From Minisyncoccota bacterium (GTDB lineage Bacteria > Patescibacteriota > Minisyncoccia > Phycocordibacterales > UBA9973), in NCBI GenBank assembly GCA_017991915.1, contig JAGOPQ010000006.1, positions 1-32,348 on the forward strand: DNA of 32,348 nt. Direction: 5' to 3'. A model generated the notes under the pieces. The model had not been told where the DNA came from. It searched no databases and was given only the letters and a program-made list of their open reading frames with translations. Of this stretch, positions 1 to 6,891 are shown in pieces (the stretch's first letter is position 1; every line of letters starts with the position of its first letter). A program made the position numbers and the translations under genes.

Positions 1-34
1 GGGTAGGCCGGGGGTTCAATCCCCTCACCGCGCA
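1..34 (+). tRNA. 3' end of a tRNA, cut by the window edge; identity unknown
   Basis: Positions 10-26 fold as a T arm (five-pair stem around the loop TTCAATC). Positions 27-33 are the 3' strand of an acceptor stem and 34 is the discriminator A. No CCA is encoded. The anticodon lies outside the window, so the amino acid cannot be named; the missing 5' end should begin GCGCGGT or a wobble variant. It ends only 6 bases before the tsaD start. Confidence 0.8.
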
Positions 35-40
35 CAATAT

Positions 41-1090
41 ATGAAAATCTTATCAATTGAAACTAGTTGCGATGATACAGGTATAAGCATCCTGCAAGCT
101 ACTGGAAAATTAAAAAATCTATCTTTCAAAGTTCTAGCAGATTCTCTAGCCATTCAAGACCACGCCCAATATGGTGGCGTATTCCCAATGATGGCTAAAA
201 AGGAGCACCTAAAAAATTTACCAATACTTTTGGAAAAAGTTTTAAAGAAAACAAAATTAAATAAAAAAACAAAACCAGTGGATGCAATAGCGGTGACTTA
301 TGGCCCAGGACTAGAGCCATGCCTCTGGACTGGTATAGTCCTTGCACAAGAACTTTCAGAAAAGTGGGGTGTGCCGGTCGTTCCTACAAACCACATGGAA
401 GGACACATACTTTCAGTGTTTGGTAAAACTACCGGACAATTTAAATTCCCGAAAGTAGAGTTCCCTGCTTTAGCACTACTAGTATCTGGAGGCCACACCG
501 AGCTAGTGTTGGTAAAAGATTTTGGTAAATACAAAATCATAGGCAAAACCCTAGACGACGCTGCTGGCGAAGCTTTTGATAAAGTGGCCAGAATGATGGG
601 CTTGCCGTATCCTGGCGGACCACATATTTCCAAACTCGCTCACGAAGCTAGGCTTGCTCAAGAGCGAAGCTCCGGCTTAAGTTTCCCTCGACCAATGCTA
701 CACAGCAAGAATCTAGATTTTTCTTTCTCTGGATTGAAAACCGCAGTTCTGTATTACATTCAAAAAAATAAATCCTATGACAAGGCCGAAGTGGCGATGG
801 AATTTGAAAACGCAGTAGTAGACACACTGATACACAAAACCAAAAAAGCCATCGAGGAGTATAAAATCAAAACCATGATAGTGGCTGGTGGTGTCGCCGC
901 AAATAAGCACTTGAAATCAGAAATGCAAAAACTAACCAAGAATAAAATAAAACTTTATTTCCCCACTCGAGAACTCTCTAGAGACAATGCTCTCATGATA
1001 GGCATCGCTGGCTACTTGAACTATGTAAAAAAGAGTGGCCGTTTCCCCAAAGCTTCCAAGATCAAAGCCACCGGCAATCTACAGCTTTAA
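41..1090 (+). CDS. tsaD: tRNA N6-threonylcarbamoyladenosine transferase TsaD
   Basis: TsaD transfers the threonylcarbamoyl group from threonylcarbamoyl-AMP to A37 of tRNAs reading ANN codons, in the cytoplasm with TsaB and TsaE. The 349-residue length is normal for the family. Visible family marks are the N-terminal ATPase-fold motif ETSCDDT (residues 7-13), the metal-binding pair in HMEGH (H118 and H122), SGGHTEL (149-155), and a C-terminal GGVAANK followed by DNALMIG. The start codon is 6 bases after a tRNA 3' end and has no Shine-Dalgarno site, so this mRNA is probably made as a tRNA-mRNA precursor. valS follows after 38 bases and has its own -10-like box. Assignment is firm; only the way it is expressed is inferred. 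Confidence 0.96.
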   Translation: MKILSIETSCDDTGISILQATGKLKNLSFKVLADSLAIQDHAQYGGVFPMMAKKEHLKNLPILLEKVLKKTKLNKKTKPVDAIAVTYGPGLEPCLWTGIVLAQELSEKWGVPVVPTNHMEGHILSVFGKTTGQFKFPKVEFPALALLVSGGHTELVLVKDFGKYKIIGKTLDDAAGEAFDKVARMMGLPYPGGPHISKLAHEARLAQERSSGLSFPRPMLHSKNLDFSFSGLKTAVLYYIQKNKSYDKAEVAMEFENAVVDTLIHKTKKAIEEYKIKTMIVAGGVAANKHLKSEMQKLTKNKIKLYFPTRELSRDNALMIGIAGYLNYVKKSGRFPKASKIKATGNLQL

Positions 1091-1112
1091 ACTAGAAAAA
1101 GCTCATATTTTA

Positions 1113-1121
1113 TGATAATAT
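1113..1121 (+). promoter_or_regulatory. extended -10 element of valS, probably leaderless
   Basis: TGATAATAT (TG, one base, TAATAT) ends 7 bases before the valS ATG, which places the expected transcription start at or next to the start codon. There is no Shine-Dalgarno site. I see no convincing -35 box, as is common for extended -10 promoters. Confidence 0.5.
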
Positions 1122-1128
1122 TTAGGCT

Positions 1129-3234
1129 ATGAATGAGAAGCTGTTAAAGCCATATAGCCCTAAAGATACTGAAGAAAGAATCTACAAGCTCTGGGAAGAG
1201 AGCGGTTTTTTTAACCCAGACAATCTACCTGGCGAAAGGAAGGAACCTTTTACCATCATCATGCCTCCACCAAACGTCACTGGAGTTCTACACATGGGTC
1301 ATGCGCTTATGATTACCCTAGAAGACATAATGATTCGCTACAAACGCATGCAAGGATTTAAAACCTTGTGGCTTCCAGGCACAGATCATGCAGCTATTGC
1401 GACACAATCCAAAGTTGAGAAAGATATCCAAAAGAAAGAAGGCAAATCTCGCCACGACTTGGGCCGAGAAGAAATGTTGAAAAGGATAAATGAATTTGCT
1501 AAGCAAAGTCATGACACTATCATATCCCAGATCAAGGTCATGGGGGCATCTTGTGATTGGTCACGCGAAGCTTTTACCTTGGACGAAAAAAGGAATTTAG
1601 CTGTAAATACCATGTTTAAGAAAATGTATGATGATGGACTCATTTACAGAGGAAATAGAATAATAAACTGGGATCCCAAAGGTCAAACAACCATCTCCGA
1701 TGATGAAATAGTCTACGAAGAAAGAACTGCAAAGATGTACACTTTTAGATACAGCAAAGACTTCCCTATTTCCATATCAACGACCCGACCAGAAACCAAA
1801 GTTGGCGATGTGGCCGTAGCTGTACACCCTGACGACACAAGATATTCAGATTTTGTGGGCAAAGAATATGACGCCGAGTTATGTGGAGTACCAATACACA
1901 TCAAAGTCATAGCGGACAAGGAAGTTGACCCAGCTTTCGGGACTGGAGCTTTGGGCGTAACTCCTGCACATTCCATGACCGACTGGGAAATAGCCGACAG
2001 ACACGACCTACCTAGACCACAAATAATAAATGAGTACGCCAAAATGACTGTGGGTGGAGAAAACCTTATGGGAAAGAAAACAACCGAAGCCAGAGAAATC
2101 ATAGTAGAGTGGCTACGCTCTCAAGGACTCTTGGAAAAGGAAGAAGAGATCAAGCAAAATATCTCTACAGCTGAACGCACTGGTGGAATCATAGAACCCC
2201 TTCCCAAACTACAATGGTTCATAAATGTAAATAAGCCTATCGCGGAGCGTGATGGCAAAACACTTAAGGACTTGATGCGTGAACCTTTTGAAAAAAAAGA
2301 TATTACCATAATCCCAGAATATTTTGATAAAACTTATTTCCATTGGATACACAATTTACGCGATTGGTGTATTTCTAGACAAATATGGTACGGACATAGA
2401 ATTCCCGTCTGGTATAAAAAAGAAACTATTTCAGAGTTTTATGTTGGCACGACACCTCCTGCCAATACTGAACTATGGGAACAAGACCCCGACACACTAG
2501 ACACTTGGTTCTCTTCAGGACTTTGGACTTTCTCTACTCTAGGCTGGCCAGAAAAAAACGAAGACTTGGGAACATTCCACCCTACAGACGTACTTGAAAC
2601 TGGATATGAAATCCTATTCTTCTGGGTAGCCAGAATGGTTTTAATGTCACAGTACGCTTTGGGTGAAATACCATTCAAGAATGTATTTTTGCATGGTACC
2701 GTTCGTGATGCTAAGGGTCAAAAAATGTCTAAATCTTTAAATAACGGTATAGATCCACTAGAGATTGCTGACAAATATGGTGCAGACGCAGGACGTATGG
2801 CTCTGGTGGTAGGCACAGCCCCGGGAACAGATAGTAAAATTTCTGAAGATAAAATTAAGGGTTATAAAAATTTCGCAAACAAGGTCTGGAACATCACTCG
2901 ATACGTACTTTCTACAGAAAATATAGGTGAACCAAAAAAAGAATTGGTAGAAGAATTTAAAGCCATAAGCCAAGACATCACCCTTGATATGGATAACTTC
3001 CGCTTTCACTTGGCCTCAGAGAAAATATATCAATACATCTGGCATCGTTTTGCAGATGAGATAATTGAAGAATCCAAGGGTAAGCCAGAGTATGGAGCTA
3101 CCCTCTACTACATCCTAGAAGATTGCTTAAAACTCCTTCACCCATTTATGCCTTTCGTCACCGAAGAAGTCTGGAGCATGCTCCCTGATAAAAATGGTAA
3201 AATATTAATGATAGAAAAATGGCCAAATGTTTAG
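1129..3234 (+). CDS. valS: valine-tRNA ligase (ValRS), short form
   Basis: Class I aminoacyl-tRNA synthetase charging tRNA-Val with valine in the cytoplasm. The ATP-binding motifs are present: HMGH at residues 55-58 and KMSKS near residue 532. The CP1 editing insertion begins at TTRPET (about residue 220). At 701 residues it is well short of the usual 850-950: the protein stops after the anticodon-binding helices, and the C-terminal coiled coil of typical bacterial ValRS is absent. The editing core reads GVTPAHS, where I remember canonical enzymes having KITPAHD, so the posttransfer editing site may be altered. The 3' end overlaps the next gene by 8 bases. ValRS rather than IleRS is supported by the overall pattern of the HMGH region and anticodon domain. 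Confidence 0.95.
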   Translation: MNEKLLKPYSPKDTEERIYKLWEESGFFNPDNLPGERKEPFTIIMPPPNVTGVLHMGHALMITLEDIMIRYKRMQGFKTLWLPGTDHAAIATQSKVEKDIQKKEGKSRHDLGREEMLKRINEFAKQSHDTIISQIKVMGASCDWSREAFTLDEKRNLAVNTMFKKMYDDGLIYRGNRIINWDPKGQTTISDDEIVYEERTAKMYTFRYSKDFPISISTTRPETKVGDVAVAVHPDDTRYSDFVGKEYDAELCGVPIHIKVIADKEVDPAFGTGALGVTPAHSMTDWEIADRHDLPRPQIINEYAKMTVGGENLMGKKTTEAREIIVEWLRSQGLLEKEEEIKQNISTAERTGGIIEPLPKLQWFINVNKPIAERDGKTLKDLMREPFEKKDITIIPEYFDKTYFHWIHNLRDWCISRQIWYGHRIPVWYKKETISEFYVGTTPPANTELWEQDPDTLDTWFSSGLWTFSTLGWPEKNEDLGTFHPTDVLETGYEILFFWVARMVLMSQYALGEIPFKNVFLHGTVRDAKGQKMSKSLNNGIDPLEIADKYGADAGRMALVVGTAPGTDSKISEDKIKGYKNFANKVWNITRYVLSTENIGEPKKELVEEFKAISQDITLDMDNFRFHLASEKIYQYIWHRFADEIIEESKGKPEYGATLYYILEDCLKLLHPFMPFVTEEVWSMLPDKNGKILMIEKWPNV

Positions 3235-3901
3235 CAATCCTAAAATTCTAGGTCTAGCTTTCGTCGGAGGGATACTACCCTCTCTTTTTTGGCTTTGGTT
3301 TTGGCTCAAAGAAGAAAGAAAAAAGACTGAACCAAGAAGTCTACTCACGATGTGTTTCGTGGTGGGCATGATGTCTGTGTTTTTTGTACTTCCAGTGCAA
3401 AAATTTATCCAAGGTATGGTTGGGAATTCCGACTGGCAGATAGTACTGTGGGCCACCGCTGAAGAATTGATAAAATATATCGCAGTTTGGATAATTCTTT
3501 TCAAAACAACATACGTGGATGAGCCCCTAGATTGGCCAATTCTTATGATCACTACTGCACTTGGCTTTGCCGCGATGGAAAATATTCTTTTTCTGGTGCG
3601 ACCATTCCTATTCTTGGATCAAATTACTCTCGGACTATTGCGCTACCTCGGCTCTACTTTACTACACTCAGTTTCTAGTGGAGTTATCGGTATATCCATG
3701 GGGCTTTCATTTTATATTCATGGTGCGCGAGCGAAGTTTCAACTTTTAATCGGCATTTTTGTGTCCATCGCCTTGCATAGTGTCTTTAATTTTTTTATAA
3801 TGGAGAATGACGGAGGGAATTTTTTGAAAGCTTTAGCTTTCTTATGGGTCGTCACAATTATCATAATGCTTCTTTTTGAAAAATTAAGAAGAATGCAATA
3901 A
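3227..3901 (+). CDS. PrsW-family intramembrane metalloprotease
   Basis: A 224-residue polytopic membrane protein with about seven hydrophobic segments. It shows the conserved pattern of the PrsW/M82 family: an EE pair with a nearby lysine (E79, E80, K83), an EN pair in a helix (E118, N119), and histidines in later helices (H147 and H184). In Bacillus subtilis PrsW makes the site-1 cut of an anti-sigma factor; many family members have unknown substrates, and no anti-sigma factor is visible here. The start lies inside the end of valS (8-base overlap), which suggests translational coupling. The Hsp20 gene follows 11 bases later, so a shared transcript and an envelope or protein stress role are plausible but inferred. 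Confidence 0.82.
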   Translation: MFSNPKILGLAFVGGILPSLFWLWFWLKEERKKTEPRSLLTMCFVVGMMSVFFVLPVQKFIQGMVGNSDWQIVLWATAEELIKYIAVWIILFKTTYVDEPLDWPILMITTALGFAAMENILFLVRPFLFLDQITLGLLRYLGSTLLHSVSSGVIGISMGLSFYIHGARAKFQLLIGIFVSIALHSVFNFFIMENDGGNFLKALAFLWVVTIIIMLLFEKLRRMQ

Positions 3902-3912
3902 AAAATATATTT

Positions 3913-4380
3913 ATGGAACCAAAAAAGAGAAGTTTTTTTGAAAGACTAACCGGTAGCGTCCGAGCTGAAGAAGAACCCGAGGAAGTAACCAGAAAGCTAC
4001 CAGTCAAAGAAGACAAAAAAGGGGCTGGATGGATGGAAGAAGAAAATGAAGAGATGGAGCTAGCCGTGGATGTATATCAAACAGCCAAAGACATAATAGT
4101 GCAAACCATGGTGGCTGGAGTGCGTCCTGACGACCTAGAGCTCACCATAGCTCGAGACATGATCACTATCCGTGGTAAGCGCGAAGAACTACGAAATATC
4201 GACGAAGAAAATTATTTCACCAAGGAGCTCTACTGGGGAAGTTTCTCTCGAACCATTCTCCTTCCACAGGAAATAGAGCCCGAAGAAGCCGACGCTACGG
4301 AGAAGCAAGGACTACTGACCATAACTCTCCAGAAAGTAGATAAAGAAAAGAAAGCTACAATCAAAGTCAAAGCTATATAG
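3913..4380 (+). CDS. small heat shock protein, Hsp20/alpha-crystallin family
   Basis: A 155-residue ATP-independent holdase chaperone that should bind unfolding proteins in the cytoplasm as an oligomer. Residues 1-45 are charged and probably disordered, as is usual for the variable N-terminal arm. The alpha-crystallin domain runs from about 48 to 150: a DVYQTAKDIIV-like first strand, an IRGKREE strand, the FSRTILLP segment, and a QGLLTITL strand that matches the family's G-x-L signature. A short basic tail follows in which an IxI-like motif is not obvious. It is the last gene of the tsaD-valS-prsW-hsp20 run and is followed at once by a strong hairpin terminator. I see no CIRCE or other heat-shock operator. 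Confidence 0.93.
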   Translation: MEPKKRSFFERLTGSVRAEEEPEEVTRKLPVKEDKKGAGWMEEENEEMELAVDVYQTAKDIIVQTMVAGVRPDDLELTIARDMITIRGKREELRNIDEENYFTKELYWGSFSRTILLPQEIEPEEADATEKQGLLTITLQKVDKEKKATIKVKAI

Positions 4381-4385
4381 AAAAT

Positions 4386-4411
4386 AAAAACCACTCATGC
4401 GAGTGGTTTTT
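4386..4411. terminator. bidirectional intrinsic terminator
   Basis: CCACTC and GAGTGG pair around the loop ATGC, and flanking A and T runs extend the stem to 11 pairs. T-rich tracts follow on both strands, so it can end the hsp20 transcript on + and the tRNA-Phe transcript on -. Confidence 0.88.
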
Positions 4412-4421
4412 ATTTTTAATG

Positions 4422-4494
4422 TGCTCAGGCGCAGGATCGAACTGCGGACCCTTCCCTCTTCAGGGGAATGCTCTACCAGCTGAGCTACCTGAGC
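4422..4494 (-). tRNA. tRNA-Phe (GAA)
   Basis: The reverse strand folds as a complete cloverleaf: a seven-pair acceptor GCTCAGG/CCTGAGC, a D arm GCTC/GAGC, an anticodon stem TTCCC/GGGAA around CTGAAGA (anticodon GAA at 4459-4461), and a T arm CGCAG/CTGCG around TTCGATC. The discriminator is A and CCA is not encoded. Its 5' end is only 7 bases after the stop of the 78-residue gene upstream, so it probably shares that transcript. Confidence 0.95.
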
Positions 4495-4501
4495 GAACTA
4501 T

Positions 4502-4738
4502 TTATTTATTAAAACCTTTTAGTACTTCACTAGTACTGCCGTATATACCAATAACTTCATCTACATATGGCTGTATAAAGTAATACGCGCCCACCGCAGA
4601 GCCAATAATGAATACCCAATATACTATACTCATTAGGCGAGCGATTCGCATGGAACGTCGCATGGATTGAAGCATCTGGTTGTTTTCCTTAGCAAGTTCT
4701 AAGGTATCTTGTAACAACTTTTTTGATTCAGCATCCAT
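4502..4738 (-). CDS. small membrane protein with N-terminal coiled coil, function unknown
   Basis: A 78-residue protein. Residues 1-33 are charged, with a heptad-like pattern rich in L, E and K. A hydrophobic segment at about 34-55 should cross the membrane, and the short remainder is polar. I do not recognise a named family. An extended -10 box (TGCTAGAAT) ends 6 bases before the ATG, which supports this start and suggests leaderless expression. The gene is followed after 7 bases by tRNA-Phe and then the terminator, and lies downstream of the diguanylate cyclase and a 74-residue protein on the same strand. Confidence 0.72.
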   Translation of the reverse strand: MDAESKKLLQDTLELAKENNQMLQSMRRSMRIARLMSIVYWVFIIGSAVGAYYFIQPYVDEVIGIYGSTSEVLKGFNK

Positions 4739-4744
4739 GGGGAG

Positions 4745-4753
4745 ATTCTAGCA
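4745..4753 (-). promoter_or_regulatory. extended -10 element of the 78-residue membrane protein gene
   Basis: On the - strand this reads TGCTAGAAT and ends 6 bases before the ATG at 4738. No Shine-Dalgarno site lies between. It fits the extended -10, leaderless pattern seen at other genes here. Confidence 0.5.
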
Positions 4754-4776
4754 CAAGAATAAATATTTTAAAAGAG

Positions 4777-5001
4777 TTAGTTTTCTTTAGGCATGTGCTC
4801 CATTAATAGAGCAACTAGCTTTCCATATTCATCCATGTTTATCAATCCATCCTTAAAAGCAAGATCTAAATCCGCCTCAGAGCCCGCATAGTCCCCACTT
4901 AGTATTTCTTGTTTAATATCTTCAAATATTGCTGGCTGAACAACTTCCTCAAATCTGTGATCATCTATACTTTTATCTATCGGTCGATCAAATTGGCTCA
5001 T
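4777..5001 (-). CDS. small acidic cytoplasmic protein, function unknown
   Basis: A 74-residue soluble protein with no signal peptide or membrane segment. It is acidic and predicted largely helical, with a DLDLAFKDGLI stretch and an EYGKLVALLMEHM helix near the C-terminus. I cannot assign a family. It lies 15 bases downstream of the GGDEF gene, so it is probably cotranscribed with it and might be a partner or effector of that cyclase; this is context only, and no known c-di-GMP binding motif is seen. Confidence 0.65.
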   Translation of the reverse strand: MSQFDRPIDKSIDDHRFEEVVQPAIFEDIKQEILSGDYAGSEADLDLAFKDGLINMDEYGKLVALLMEHMPKEN

Positions 5002-5016
5002 ATAAGATATTCCAAT

Positions 5017-5736
5017 TTACTTTTTAATACCCTTCTTATCTTCATACATTTTGTTATCTGCTTCTTCGATAATTCTAGCAACAGCTTCTTCATCACCTTC
5101 TTCTATTAAACGGTGCCCCATAGAAATATTAATAGGGACTCTTTTCCCACGCGCCTCAACTGAAAGACTTTTATTTATTTCTGTTTGAACTCTTGCAAAA
5201 CTAGCCTCAGCATCTTTTTTGTGAGCAACTGGCATCACCACCATAAATTCATCGCCACTAATTCTAAACAATGAATCAGATGGACGTGTCACTTCTCTTA
5301 ATCTCTGAGCCACAGCAATCAATGCTCTATCTCCAACTGGATGACCATAATTGTCGTTGATAGATTTAAAAGCATTTACATCTAAGAATATAACCATAAC
5401 ACCCTCAATACTATCTTCTCGAGATTCCCCCTCTCTATGCACAGAAAGTTGCTTGAGATAACTTTTTAAAATAGATTTTAAAAATACCCTATTAAGAAGT
5501 TGGGTCAAATCATCGAGGGCCAACTGTCCTTGAAGTTCTATCACCTGCTGATCAAGTATCTCAGCTAATTCAAAAGCTAATGCATTTCTTTCATCCAAAG
5601 GAATGGCGGTGTTTGCTCTAAGTTCTTTATATCCGGCCTTACCCTCAGTAATTAATTTTCTCATCGTCGAATAGTCTACCAGCTTGGTATCTATAGCTTG
5701 AGGTGCAAGACGTCTTTCTGGTCCTTTAAATTCCAT
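5017..5736 (-). CDS. diguanylate cyclase, soluble GGDEF protein
   Basis: A 239-residue cytoplasmic protein that should make cyclic di-GMP from two GTP. Residues 1-75 form a helical N-terminal region without a recognisable sensor domain; the GGDEF domain spans about 72-235. It opens with DDLTQLLNR, has the metal-binding aspartate in FLDVNAFKSIND (D118/D119), and has the active-site motif SGDEF at 160-164; serine in the first position is found in active enzymes. The inhibitory I-site RxxD is present as RPSD (151-154), exactly five residues upstream. The C-terminal EADNKMYEDKK is typical. An extended -10 box lies 6 bases before the ATG. No EAL, HD-GYP or PilZ protein is visible nearby. Confidence 0.92.
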   Translation of the reverse strand: MEFKGPERRLAPQAIDTKLVDYSTMRKLITEGKAGYKELRANTAIPLDERNALAFELAEILDQQVIELQGQLALDDLTQLLNRVFLKSILKSYLKQLSVHREGESREDSIEGVMVIFLDVNAFKSINDNYGHPVGDRALIAVAQRLREVTRPSDSLFRISGDEFMVVMPVAHKKDAEASFARVQTEINKSLSVEARGKRVPINISMGHRLIEEGDEEAVARIIEEADNKMYEDKKGIKK

Positions 5737-5742
5737 AGGTGT

Positions 5743-5751
5743 ATTTTATCA
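5743..5751 (-). promoter_or_regulatory. extended -10 element of the diguanylate cyclase gene
   Basis: On the - strand this reads TGATAAAAT and ends 6 bases before the ATG at 5736, with ACACCT between and no Shine-Dalgarno site. The predicted transcript begins at or next to the start codon. Confidence 0.5.
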
Positions 5752-5774
5752 CATAGTAATTACCTCTACAATTG

Positions 5775-5846
5775 TGTCCTTGGCAAGAATCGAACTTGCA
5801 TCTATTCCTTAGGACGGAACTGTTCTATCCATTGAACTACAAGGAC
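5775..5846 (-). tRNA. tRNA-Arg (CCT)
   Basis: The reverse strand folds fully: acceptor GTCCTTG/CAAGGAC, D arm GTTC/GAAC, anticodon stem GTTCC/GGAAT around GTCCTAA (anticodon CCT at 5811-5813), a four-base variable loop, and T arm GCAAG/CTTGC around TTCGATT. The discriminator is A and CCA is not encoded. It reads AGG codons. The dapA cassette ends about 75 bases upstream of its 5' end. Confidence 0.94.
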
Positions 5847-5849
5847 GTG

Positions 5850-5873
5850 GTGTTAACCATTACAATTTAACAC
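5850..5873. repeat. inverted repeat just upstream of tRNA-Arg
   Basis: GTGTTAA and TTAACAC form a perfect seven-base inverted repeat with a ten-base spacer, starting 3 bases upstream of the tRNA-Arg 5' end. It could be a hairpin in the pre-tRNA leader or an operator over the tRNA promoter. Confidence 0.55.
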
Positions 5874-5891
5874 GAAAATAGTCTTTTTGAA

Positions 5892-5905
5892 ATTGATTAA
5901 TCAAT
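5892..5905. repeat. 14-base perfect palindrome between tRNA-Arg and the dapA terminator
   Basis: ATTGATTAATCAAT equals its own reverse complement. It lies between the GC-rich dapA terminator and the tRNA-Arg leader, in AT-rich DNA where such palindromes arise fairly easily. It may be a protein-binding site or part of the tRNA promoter. Confidence 0.45.
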
Positions 5906-5921
5906 CACCCTAAAATGCAAA

Positions 5922-5948
5922 CCCCGCGCAGCATCCAGCTACGCGGGG
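5922..5948 (-). terminator. intrinsic terminator of dapA
   Basis: On the - strand CCCCGCGTAGC pairs with GCTGCGCGGGG (11 pairs, one G-T) around TGGAT and is followed by a T-rich stretch beginning TTTGCATTTTA. It lies about 20 bases after the dapA stop and is far richer in GC than the neighbouring intergenic DNA, so it probably arrived with the gene. Confidence 0.82.
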
Positions 5949-5968
5949 GAAATGATTGTTTCGCTTGA

Positions 5969-6847
5969 TCAGAATCCAAATGCAACCATGGCATCAAGAA
6001 TCTTCGCTTGGTTCTCCTTGGTCGGAATAACCATAGGCAGGCGGAGAGTCGGCTCCATTGCGCCATCCTCATGCAGAGCCCACTTGATGCCAGAGGGATT
6101 CACCTCAGTGAAGATCGCCTCCATGAGTGGCAAAAGCTTCATGTGAGCTTCAGCGGCACTCTGCCAGCTTCCCCCTTGTGCCATAGAGACCAGCTTCTTC
6201 ATCTCCCTGGGGAGGAGGTTTGAGACGACGGAAATGACTCCATGTCCGCCGCCTTCAATGAATTCCAACGTCCGTGCATCATCTCCGCAGAGGTAGGTAA
6301 GCATCTCACCGCAGAGACGAAAGTTCTCCTTGGCCTGCTCCATGTCGCCCGTCGCATCCTTGACCGCCACGATGTTCTTATGAGCGGCAAGATGATACAA
6401 CGTATCCGGCAACAGGTTGACTCCCGTACGCGACGGAATGTTGTAGACGATGATCGGCAAACCGACATTAGCCACTGCCGTGAAGTGCTCAATCATCCCA
6501 AACTGGCTGGGCTTGTTGTAGTACGGCACCACAACCAGCGCACCGTCGGCGCCGAGACTCATGACCTCGCGAGTCATCTCCACAGCATGAGCGGTAGAGT
6601 TTGATCCAGTGCCGGGAATGACGGGCACACTACCCTGAACTTGAGCGATGATGGACCTCACCACCAAAAGCTGCTCAACTTTTGTGAGGGTTGGCGCTTC
6701 CCCTGTAGTACCACAAGGCACTAAAAAGTCGACCCCAGCATTGACCTGAGATTCAACCAATCGGGCAAGCGCGTCCCAGTCAATCGAGCCGTCCTGACGA
6801 AACGGCGTGACCAGTGCCGTTCCCAGCCCCTTGAAAGAACACTGCAT
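5969..6847 (-). CDS. dapA: 4-hydroxy-tetrahydrodipicolinate synthase DapA, probably acquired
   Basis: DapA condenses pyruvate with aspartate semialdehyde in the first step of the lysine/diaminopimelate branch. Counting from an upstream in-frame ATG at 6901, the catalytic residues are all present: the threonine pair in CGTTGEAP (65-66), tyrosine in PYYNKP (128), Y153 and R158 in YNIPSRTG, and the Schiff-base lysine K181 in VAVKDATGD. I choose the start at 6847 because AAGGA lies 7 bases upstream, it gives the usual N-terminus (KGLGTALVTPF) and length (292 residues), and the 6901 ATG overlaps the -10 box. GC is 50-62% in lines counted, against about 40% around it. No other lysine gene is in the window. 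It has its own promoter, ribosome site and terminator. Confidence 0.93.
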   Translation of the reverse strand: MQCSFKGLGTALVTPFRQDGSIDWDALARLVESQVNAGVDFLVPCGTTGEAPTLTKVEQLLVVRSIIAQVQGSVPVIPGTGSNSTAHAVEMTREVMSLGADGALVVVPYYNKPSQFGMIEHFTAVANVGLPIIVYNIPSRTGVNLLPDTLYHLAAHKNIVAVKDATGDMEQAKENFRLCGEMLTYLCGDDARTLEFIEGGGHGVISVVSNLLPREMKKLVSMAQGGSWQSAAEAHMKLLPLMEAIFTEVNPSGIKWALHEDGAMEPTLRLPMVIPTKENQAKILDAMVAFGF

Positions 6848-6891
6848 TTCACCGTCCTTGTTCAGGTTAGTAAAGTTTGCAACACAAAAAT

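Noticed and set aside
5969-6604. Overlapping frames within dapA on both strands
   Set aside because: The GC-rich gene creates several stop-free frames. None has a start signal or recognisable motif, and all lie inside dapA.
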